Shown here: positions 37,199 to 44,003 of the stretch, piece by piece
Position numbering within the stretch: position 1 is the first letter of the stretch
Layout of the letters: the number at the start of each line of letters is the position of its first letter
DNA from: Xanthobacter oligotrophicus
GTDB taxonomy: Bacteria; Pseudomonadota; Alphaproteobacteria; Rhizobiales; Xanthobacteraceae
Direction: 5' to 3'
Assembly: GCF_008364685.1 (NCBI RefSeq)
Contig: NZ_VTTL01000011.1
Coordinates: forward strand, 124,001-188,000
DNA: 64,000 bases
The notes under the pieces: model-generated
Told to the model about the DNA's origin: nothing
The model's database searches: none
Seen by the model: the letters and a program-made list of their open reading frames with translations, nothing else
Program-made: the position numbers and the translations under genes

Positions 37199-37914
37199 CG
37201 GCCCCCGAGATAGAGGCTCTGCATGAGCGTGTCCGACAGCAGCGCCTCGGCCGGCGCTTCGGCTTTCACCTGGCCGGCCACGAGGACAAGGCCGCGGGCG
37301 GCGACGGACAGGCCGAGCCGGGTGTTTTGCTCGATCATCAGCAGCGTGACGCCCGCCGCCGCGATGCGGGCGATGGCGGCGAACAGCAGCTCGGCATTCT
37401 TCGGCGAGAGGCCGGCAGAGGGCTCGTCGAGAGCCAGCACGGTGGGCTCGGGCATGAGGGCCGCGGCCATGGCCACCATCTGCCGCTGCCCGCCGGAGAG
37501 ATGGCTGGCGGCGGTCCGCAGCTTCGGCCGGATCTCGGGGAACAGCTCCAGCACGGCGTCGATGCGGGCGGCAAGGCCGGCGCCGCTGCGGGGTGGGGTG
37601 AACTCGAACGCCACCTTCAGGTTCTCCAGCACGCTCATGGAGCGGAAGACATTGGCCTCCTGCGGCACGTAGCCGAGGCCGCGACGGGCGCGCTCGGGGG
37701 GATCGAGGCGGGTGATGTCCTCGCCCTCCAGCAGGACCCGGCCCTTGTCGGGGCGCAGGAGGCCGACCACGGTCTTCATGAGGGTGGACTTGCCGGAGCC
37801 GTTCGGCCCCACCACCGTGAGGCTGCCGCGCGCGGGAACCGCAAGGCTCACGTCGTGCAGCACCGGCCGGCCGCGATAGCCGGCAATGACGTTTTCAAGC
37901 TTGAGGCCGCTCAC
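37195..37914 (-). CDS. livF: branched-chain amino acid-type ABC transporter ATP-binding protein LivF
   Basis: 239 residues from a GTG at 37914 that overlaps the livG stop (GTGA). Walker A VGPNGSGKSTLMK, Q-loop GYVPQEANVF, signature HLSGGQRQMVAMAAALM, Walker B VLALDEPSAGLSP and H-loop region LLMIEQNTRLGL place it with LivF. The much longer frame upstream of the GTG is the shadow of livG. Confidence 0.93.
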   Translation of the reverse strand: MSGLKLENVIAGYRGRPVLHDVSLAVPARGSLTVVGPNGSGKSTLMKTVVGLLRPDKGRVLLEGEDITRLDPPERARRGLGYVPQEANVFRSMSVLENLKVAFEFTPPRSGAGLAARIDAVLELFPEIRPKLRTAASHLSGGQRQMVAMAAALMPEPTVLALDEPSAGLSPKNAELLFAAIARIAAAGVTLLMIEQNTRLGLSVAARGLVLVAGQVKAEAPAEALLSDTLMQSLYLGGR

Positions 37915-38687
37915 GCGACGCCTCCGAGATAGGCTTCGGTGACGCGGGTGTTGGCAGCGATCTCCCTGAAGCTGCCGTGGGTCAGGACGCGGCCTTCCAC
38001 CAGAACGTAGATCGGATCGCACAGGGCGGCGATGAGGTCCATGTTGTGCTCGACGATGCCGAAGCCCATGCCCTCGCCCTGAAGGGTGCGGATGAAGTCG
38101 CCGATCTCGCCCACCAGCACCGGGTTTACGCCCGCCGCCGGTTCGTCCAGCAGCAGGAAGCGGGGCTCCAGCATCAGCGCGCGGCACAGTTCCAGCAGCT
38201 TCTTCTGGCCGCCGGAGAGCGCATCGGCCGGCGCGTCCGCGAGCCGCCACAGGCCGACGCGGTCGAGCAGCGCGCGGGCCCGTGCGATGGCCTCCTCTTC
38301 CGCCCGGCGCACGCGTGGCTTCTGGAACAGGGCCGGCAGCACGCCTTCGCCTGGCTGGCGCGGGAAGGCGAGCAGCAGGTTCTCCAGCACGGTGAGGGCC
38401 CCCAGCTCGCGGGAGATCTGGAAGGTGCGGGTGAGGCCGAGGCGGGCGCGGCCGTGGGCGGGCAGGGAGGTGATGTCTGTCCCGTCGAAGCGCACCGTGC
38501 CGGTTCCCGCCCGGGCCTGTCCGCCCAGCACGTTGAACAAGGTGGTCTTGCCGGCCCCGTTGGGGCCGACGATGCCGGTGATGCCGCCCCGGCGGAAAGC
38601 GAGGCTCACCCCGTCGAGGGCGACGAAATCCCCGAACCTGACGCCGATGCCGTCCGCTTCCAGGATGGCGTCGCGCCCCACGCTCAT
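37911..38687 (-). CDS. livG: branched-chain amino acid-type ABC transporter ATP-binding protein LivG
   Basis: 258 residues. Walker A VGPNGAGKTTLFN, TRTFQISRELGALTVLENLLLA (the LivG-specific region after the Q-loop), signature ALSGGQKKLLELCRALM, Walker B FLLLDEPAAGVNP and the terminal VLTHGSFREIAANTRVTEAYLG. Overlaps the binding-protein gene and livF by 4 bases each. Confidence 0.94.
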   Translation of the reverse strand: MSVGRDAILEADGIGVRFGDFVALDGVSLAFRRGGITGIVGPNGAGKTTLFNVLGGQARAGTGTVRFDGTDITSLPAHGRARLGLTRTFQISRELGALTVLENLLLAFPRQPGEGVLPALFQKPRVRRAEEEAIARARALLDRVGLWRLADAPADALSGGQKKLLELCRALMLEPRFLLLDEPAAGVNPVLVGEIGDFIRTLQGEGMGFGIVEHNMDLIAALCDPIYVLVEGRVLTHGSFREIAANTRVTEAYLGGVA

Positions 38688-39928
38688 TTGGTCGAGCCAA
38701 CCAGCTTGCTGGTGCCGTCCACGACTCGGAAGTGGCCGTAGTCGAGGTCGATCTGGTCGCCGTTGGGGGCGAACCTGAAGTCGGAGGTCGCGCCCGAATA
38801 GCGGAAGGGCTTGCCCTCGCGGATCAGCTTCAGGCCTTCAACGGGATCGGAGACGGCCGGCCCGGACCCGTTCACCACGGCGGGGATCTCCTTCACGAAA
38901 TCGGCCGCCTTGTCGCTCTTGGCCTTCTCGATGGCGAGGGCCAGCACGTTGATCTCGTCGAACACGTTGGCGCCGAAGGCGACGAGGGTGTCGGGCTTCT
39001 GGCCGGTGAGCTTCAGGTAGAGCTGGTAGGTGGCGCTGGTGCCCACGGGCACGGCCTGGACATGGTTGATGCCCTCGGCGGCCTGCTTGCCCACGTTCTG
39101 CACGAACTTGCCCTGGCTGTCTGCGGCGTGGCTGAAGGTGTAGAGCTTGCTCTCGTAGCCCGAGCGATAGACTTCCTTGGCGATGGCGCTGAATTCCGGA
39201 ATGTAGCTCGGCACGAACACCGCATCCGGCTTCCTGCCGAACACCTTCTCCACCTCGGTGCGGTAGGAGGGCTGGTTGGGGTTGAAATAGACCACGTCGA
39301 GCACCTGCCCGCCGCCGGCCTTGAAGGTGTCCACGAAGGGCTGCACGGTGCTCAGGGTGAAGGGCGTCTGCAGCACCAGGATGGAGGCGGTCTTGGCGCC
39401 GTCCTTCAGCGCCACGTTGGCGAAGGCGCGGCCCCAGTCCTTGCCGTTGGTCTGGAAACGCCAGACCAGGCCCTTGGTGTCGCCCTGGGTGAGTTCGTCC
39501 GCCGAGCCGTTGGGCAGCAGGGCGACGCCCTTCTCGATGGCGAGGGGCCGCACCGCCAGTGACACGGCGCTGCTCCACAGGCCGGTAATGGCGGAGACCC
39601 CGTTCACGTCGATGAGCTTGCGCGCGGCGGCAACGCCGGCGGTGGGGGCGGTCTCGTCGTCGGCGACGAACAGCTCCAGCTTGCGGCCGAGCACGCCGCC
39701 CGCCGCATTGATGTGGGCAACCGCCGCCTTCGCCGCGTCCTCCTCCTCCTTGCCGTAGGGCCCACCGGTGCCGGTGAGCGGGGCGAGCAGGCCGATCTTG
39801 ATGGTCTCGTCCGCAGCCAGGGCCGGCGCGGCGGCCGTGAGCGTGACCACCCCGCCCGCGACACCCGCCGCGAGGCCGAGGAGGGAAGCAGCGAGGAAGG
39901 ATCGGCGGCCCAGGGGCAGGAAGGACAT
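38684..39928 (-). CDS. ABC transporter substrate-binding protein, LivK/HAAT family
   Basis: 414 residues from the ATG at 39928 (MSFLPLGRRSFLAASLLGLAAG). The twin-arginine GRRSFLAA suggests Tat export, with cleavage near APALAADE. The mature protein has the type I periplasmic-binding fold opening IKIGLLAPLTGTGGPYGKEEEDAAKAAV. First gene of an operon in which every junction down to livM is a 4-base overlap (order: binding protein, livG, livF, livH, livM, AhpD-like). These systems carry branched-chain amino acids, but also amides, urea and aromatic acids, so the substrate is open. Confidence 0.9.
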   Translation of the reverse strand: MSFLPLGRRSFLAASLLGLAAGVAGGVVTLTAAAPALAADETIKIGLLAPLTGTGGPYGKEEEDAAKAAVAHINAAGGVLGRKLELFVADDETAPTAGVAAARKLIDVNGVSAITGLWSSAVSLAVRPLAIEKGVALLPNGSADELTQGDTKGLVWRFQTNGKDWGRAFANVALKDGAKTASILVLQTPFTLSTVQPFVDTFKAGGGQVLDVVYFNPNQPSYRTEVEKVFGRKPDAVFVPSYIPEFSAIAKEVYRSGYESKLYTFSHAADSQGKFVQNVGKQAAEGINHVQAVPVGTSATYQLYLKLTGQKPDTLVAFGANVFDEINVLALAIEKAKSDKAADFVKEIPAVVNGSGPAVSDPVEGLKLIREGKPFRYSGATSDFRFAPNGDQIDLDYGHFRVVDGTSKLVGSTK

Positions 39929-40200
39929 GGCGTGCTCCAGAAAACTGCGGCTCTTGTCCGCGACGGGATGACGGCTGCGGCCGGCGCGCCGCGGCAACCG
40001 ATGGCGGGGAGGACGGCTCGTTACCGGCGGCGGTGCAGGCCACGCCGCATGACGCTTAGTGACTATCTTATATCCATTGATCTAATAAACTTATTATCCC
40101 ACATATCCACCGTCAAATGACAAAAGTCACATTGAAATATAGGTTAATTCAATTTCCGCGTGCAAGGCCTTGCCATCGCACGATTGTGCTGGCCGCTGGC

Positions 40201-40244
40201 GCGATCCCGCGATCCCGCGATCCCGCGATCCCGCGATCCCGCGA
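40201..40244. repeat. five tandem copies of GCGATCCC
   Basis: Five exact 8-bp units followed by GCGA. Each unit contains half of GATC-rich palindromes (GATCCCGCGATC). Prone to slippage; lies between the ABC operon promoter and the P-type ATPase gene. Confidence 0.9.
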
Positions 40245-40415
40245 CACCAGGCGCAGGACACCAAGCTGGAGCATTGGACGCCGATGGCGATGGCGGTCCA
40301 GCGCGGCCCGCTCGATTTCGCGCCCGCTGGAGCGCAGGCGCCGATCTGCATCGGGTCCCGGTAGGACGTGGCGGACGAGATGCCGTCTTTGGTCGAGCCA
40401 CGGGCATCGACGGCG

Positions 40416-40431
40416 CCCCCCCCCCCCCCCC
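40416..40431. repeat. C16 homopolymer tract
   Basis: Sixteen consecutive C. Unusual even in GC-rich DNA; could vary in length between cells, or be a sequencing or assembly error. Confidence 0.85.
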
Positions 40432-40627
40432 GTGCATGCCGCGATGCCGGAGCTGCAGTCGCGCGGTGCGTGGACGCACGATCGGCACGGCACCTTGCGC
40501 GAGAAGCTGTTCCCCGGACGGTCGGCACGGCTTGATGCCGAGCATCCGGGCGCGTCGTTCAGGGGCCTCCGAGCGGCAGTCCCGACGCGTTGGCATCGAT
40601 CCGGCGCGGGAGAGCAGACGAGGGAGG

Positions 40628-40660
40628 CAGGTGAGGCGGCCGGAGCGGCCGCCTCACCTG
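40628..40660 (-). terminator. strong hairpin after the P-type ATPase gene
   Basis: Perfect 14-bp stem CAGGTGAGGCGGCC and its complement with a 5-base loop, 20 bases past the ATPase stop. No T-run follows, so termination efficiency is uncertain. Confidence 0.65.
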
Positions 40661-40680
40661 TGAAGCAGGGGCCCCGACCG

Positions 40681-43233
40681 TCAGTCGTGCCGGGTCTTGA
40701 GGTGGGCGCGCAGGTCCTTCTCGGCCCGCACCTTGGCCACCTTGCGCAGGGGCAGGAGGCCGTTGCCGAGGGCGAGCAGGCCGCCGATCTGGTTGAACAC
40801 CATGGAGTGCATCACCCCGAACCCGCCGAAGAAGGCGCCGCCGATGCAGATGATGTTGGGCACCAGGATCAGGCCCCAGCTGCGGTCGATGTTGCTCTGA
40901 AGCTCTTCCGAGACATCGCGCAGCTGCAGCAGCTTGGTCAGGCTGTCTTCCATGAACACCACCTGGGCGGTGTCGGTGGCGATGCTGGAGGCGCCGCGCA
41001 GGGAGATGGAGACATTGGCCTTCTTCAGCGCGATGGAATCGTTCACGCCATCGCCGATGAAGCAGACCGTGCGGCCTTCCTTCTGCAGAAGTTCCACGTA
41101 GGCCGCCTTGTCCTGCGGCAGCACCTCGGCGAAGTAGCGGTCCATGCCCAGCTTCTCCGCGAGCTTGCGGGTGGGCTGCTCATGGTCGCCGGAGATGATG
41201 GCGAGGTGCTTGGCGCCCCGCGCCCTGAGGCCGGCGATCACCGCTGCGGCTTCGGGACGTTCCGCCGCGCGCAGCTCGATGGCGCCGCCGAGGGCGTCGT
41301 CCACGCCCACGAGGACCAGCGAATTGCCATCGTCGTGCACCGCCTTGAGTTCGCGGTCGATCTCGCGGGGCAGCTTGATGCCCTCGTGCTTCATGAAGCG
41401 GGCGCTGCCGACGCGCACGGTGTGCCCGTCCACCACCACCGAGATGCCGTAGCCCACGTGGTATTTGGAATCGTCGATGTCCGGCAGGGTGAGGCCCCGG
41501 GCGCGGGCCTTGTCGAGGATGGCCTTGGCGATGGGGTGGCTGAACTTCCGCTCGGCGGCGGCCGCCCATTTCAGGATCTCGTCCTCGCCGTGCCCGCCGA
41601 AGGTGAGGATGCGCCCCACCTCGGGGCGCTCGCGGGTGAGCGTCCCGGTCTTGTCGAACAGGAAGGTGTCGACGTTGCGGATCAGCTCCAGCGCGCGACC
41701 GTCCTTCACCAGGATGCCGTGCTCGGCACACAGGGTCAGCGAGGTGAGCATGCCGATGGGCGCGGCCATGCGGATGCCGGTGCCGAGATCGCAATTGACG
41801 ATGGCGACCGCGCTGTTGATGCCCCGCGTGGCAAGGCCGAGCGCGCCGAGCGCCAGGGTGGGCACCACCGCCTTGTCGGCCAGCTCCTCGCCCTGCGACT
41901 GGGACCTCAGCTTGTAGCCGGCGGTGTCGGTGAGGATCTGGGCGAGCTTCGCGGAGGTGGTGTCGTTGCCGGCGCTGGTCACCGACACGCGGATCTTGCC
42001 GGCCACCAGGGTGGTGGAGGCGAAGACTTCATCGCCCTCCACCTTCTCGGCGGGCGCGGATTCGCCCGTGAGCGTGTGCTGGTCGATCATGGCCATGCCA
42101 TGGACCACCTTGCCGTCCACGGGGACGGTCTCGCCGGTGTTCACGACGATGATGTCGCCCACCTGCAGCTTCTCCAGCGCGGTCTCCACCTCGACGCCGT
42201 CCACGTACAGCCACACGAAGCGCGGCTGCTTGCCGAAGACGTTGAGGAGCATCTTCTTGGAATCGTCCTCGGTCTTCTTCACCAGCCGGCGCGCCACCGC
42301 GAGCGTCCACGACAGGACGGTACCCGCGAGCACCTGGTTGGTCAGGAGGCAGACCGTGACCACGATGGCGTCCAGCACGTCCACGCCGAGCCGGCGTTCC
42401 TTGAACAGCACCTCGTAGGCGCTCTTGAAGCTCGGGATGACGGACCACAGGAAGACGGCCGCGCTCACCGGCGCCAGCGCCGGCACCAGGAAGGTGCTGA
42501 CCGCGGCAAGGCCCGCCGACGCGGTGCAGATGGGCAGGTCGAGATCGACGGGGGTGGCAGGTGCGTCCAGCGACTTCACCAGCGCGTCGTCCAGCAGCTC
42601 GATGAGCTGGTGCTTCTGGATCTGGCGGGCGTCGTAGCGGATGAGGACTGTGGCCGTGACCTCGCTGTAGGAATAGCGGTCGACGCCCAGCGCGTTCATC
42701 AGCTCGCGCTCAACCGCCTGGCCGACCTCGGGGCGGCGGAACAGTGCCGGATTGTGGAACCGGATCCGGCCCTCGATCTCATGCTTCACGGCCCAGCTGG
42801 AGAGGCGCTGGCCATGGCGGCACAGCCTGACCTGCGGCGTGCGGGACTGGTCGAAGTCGTCGGGGAAGATCAGCGCCGGTGAACGGTCGGAGCGCGCCCG
42901 GTTCTGGGAGAGGGCGCGCGAGATGCGCTGCACGATGGCACGGTCGGGCTCGCCGGTGCCGCGGAAGTAGATTTCCGCCCGGTTCCGGCCGGCGTCAATG
43001 TCCACCTGATGGACTTCCGGACTGGTGAAGGCCCGCTCGATGAACTGGCGGGCAAAGGCGCCCCGGGCGTCGGCGAACAGGTCGCGGCTGGCCAGGGCGA
43101 TGCGGCCGGGGCCGGGAAAGGTGATGTCGAGATCGGGCCGGGCGCGCGTCGAGCCGCGCCGGATATCGGCGGCAGAGGTGGAGCGGGATTTTGCGGCGGA
43201 GGTCTTCGGACGGGAGGATCTTGCGGCAGGCAT
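40681..43233 (-). CDS. P1B-type cation-transporting ATPase (FezB-like candidate)
   Basis: 850 residues from the ATG at 43233 (a GTG at 43245 is also possible). Catalytic motifs are intact: TLTGESAP in the actuator domain, the phosphorylated aspartate in FDKTGTLT (about Asp527), SHPIAKAI and GDGVNDSIALKKA. The CPC/SPC metal-binding motif expected in the membrane before DKTGT is replaced by NCDLGTG. Two N-terminal modules (about residues 30-115 and 130-220) precede the core, the second containing EGRIRFHNPALFRR. A basic Ser/Ala/Lys-rich leader precedes these. Both modules have counterparts in the divergent protein at 44004. The combination recalls the P1B-6 ATPase FezB of ferrosomes, probably moving iron; this is inference. 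Confidence 0.85.
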   Translation of the reverse strand: MPAARSSRPKTSAAKSRSTSAADIRRGSTRARPDLDITFPGPGRIALASRDLFADARGAFARQFIERAFTSPEVHQVDIDAGRNRAEIYFRGTGEPDRAIVQRISRALSQNRARSDRSPALIFPDDFDQSRTPQVRLCRHGQRLSSWAVKHEIEGRIRFHNPALFRRPEVGQAVERELMNALGVDRYSYSEVTATVLIRYDARQIQKHQLIELLDDALVKSLDAPATPVDLDLPICTASAGLAAVSTFLVPALAPVSAAVFLWSVIPSFKSAYEVLFKERRLGVDVLDAIVVTVCLLTNQVLAGTVLSWTLAVARRLVKKTEDDSKKMLLNVFGKQPRFVWLYVDGVEVETALEKLQVGDIIVVNTGETVPVDGKVVHGMAMIDQHTLTGESAPAEKVEGDEVFASTTLVAGKIRVSVTSAGNDTTSAKLAQILTDTAGYKLRSQSQGEELADKAVVPTLALGALGLATRGINSAVAIVNCDLGTGIRMAAPIGMLTSLTLCAEHGILVKDGRALELIRNVDTFLFDKTGTLTRERPEVGRILTFGGHGEDEILKWAAAAERKFSHPIAKAILDKARARGLTLPDIDDSKYHVGYGISVVVDGHTVRVGSARFMKHEGIKLPREIDRELKAVHDDGNSLVLVGVDDALGGAIELRAAERPEAAAVIAGLRARGAKHLAIISGDHEQPTRKLAEKLGMDRYFAEVLPQDKAAYVELLQKEGRTVCFIGDGVNDSIALKKANVSISLRGASSIATDTAQVVFMEDSLTKLLQLRDVSEELQSNIDRSWGLILVPNIICIGGAFFGGFGVMHSMVFNQIGGLLALGNGLLPLRKVAKVRAEKDLRAHLKTRHD

Positions 43234-43237
43234 AATG

Positions 43238-43633
43238 TCACGCACCGGTTCCGGGGGAGGTCTTACGACGGGCCGGGCGGCGGGCCGACGCGGGCTTCTT
43301 GGCAGGCTTATCGGCGGGCGGCCCCTCGATCAGCCTGGAGGCCGGGGCGGGACGGGGTTGCGCCACGCCGGCCTGCCGCCGCAGCGCGGTCTGTTCCGCG
43401 CGCTTGTCTTCGAAGGTTTCGACGCGATCAAGCACGGACCGGGCCGCCACGAGGTAGACGTTACCAAGGGCATTCTGCGCCGCGGAGATGATTGGTTCGG
43501 CCCCGGCGCGCAACTTTGCCCACAGGCCTTCGCCGTGGCTCTGCGTCTCGTATTCGATCTCGAATCGCGGCTCGGACACAGTCTTGCGGCGGGAGGGCTT
43601 GCGTGCGGGCTCGCCTGGCTTTTGCTTCGACAT
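43238..43633 (-). CDS. small basic protein upstream of the P-type ATPase
   Basis: 131 residues from the ATG at 43633 (MSKQKPGEPARKPSRRK); an ATG 12 codons earlier is in frame. The central part (EGLWAKLRAGAEPIISAAQNALGNVYLVAARSVLDRVETFEDKR) is a predicted helical region with a mildly hydrophobic stretch. Both ends are Pro/Ala/Lys/Arg-rich and look disordered. It ends 4 bases before the ATPase ATG, so the two are surely co-transcribed. No known family recognised. By position it could be an accessory or assembly factor of the ATPase. Confidence 0.65.
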   Translation of the reverse strand: MSKQKPGEPARKPSRRKTVSEPRFEIEYETQSHGEGLWAKLRAGAEPIISAAQNALGNVYLVAARSVLDRVETFEDKRAEQTALRRQAGVAQPRPAPASRLIEGPPADKPAKKPASARRPARRKTSPGTGA

Positions 43634-44003
43634 CGGTTTGAGAAAATCCGGTGATACGGGGCCGATCATACGGGCGTTTAGTCCCGCCGCACGGCGAGTG
43701 ACAGATTTGTGTCATGCTCGGGGAAACCCCTGCTTAAGTCAACTATCTCGCGTGAATTTATGGAATTACCAAATCGACAAAGTTGAAATGTTATTTTGGG
43801 GCGCGCCGGTCTCGGTGCCGCCGTTGCAGGCGCCTGCGATCCCGATCTGGAAGCGGCACGTGTTGTCTCACCGGGGCTCGGCTTGACCCCCCGAGAATAC
43901 GGATGTTAGAGAAAAATCGTAAGAAAGATCATATGGCCGGCTGAATACGACAGAAATTTTCTGTTCTTCCCGCCGGCTTCACTTTCGATCGGGCCGCTCG
44001 GTC
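43634..44003. promoter_or_regulatory. divergent promoter region of the two ATPase-like genes, with ACAGAAA-T-TTTCTGT palindrome
   Basis: 370 bases between divergent units, AT-rich from 43735 to 43795 and 43905 to 43965. A perfect 15-bp palindrome at 43950-43964 lies 40 bases before the gene at 44004, well placed as an operator. I cannot assign it to Fur, Irr or FNR with confidence. Confidence 0.5.

Larger units (their letters stand above)
39929..40680. other. 752-base intergenic region with AT-rich promoter zone, 8-bp tandem repeat and C16 tract
   Basis: Positions 40050-40155 are strongly AT-rich and should hold the promoter of the ABC operon; an ATTGAA-N11-TTCAAT dyad lies at 40131-40153. 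Further right come five tandem copies of GCGATCCC (40201-40240) and a run of 16 C (40416-40431). Frames in this stretch are low-complexity and I support no gene in it. Confidence 0.7.

Noticed and set aside
40201-40244. Short direct repeats as a possible CRISPR array
   Set aside because: Units are 8 bp without spacers and no cas genes are present; simple tandem repeat.
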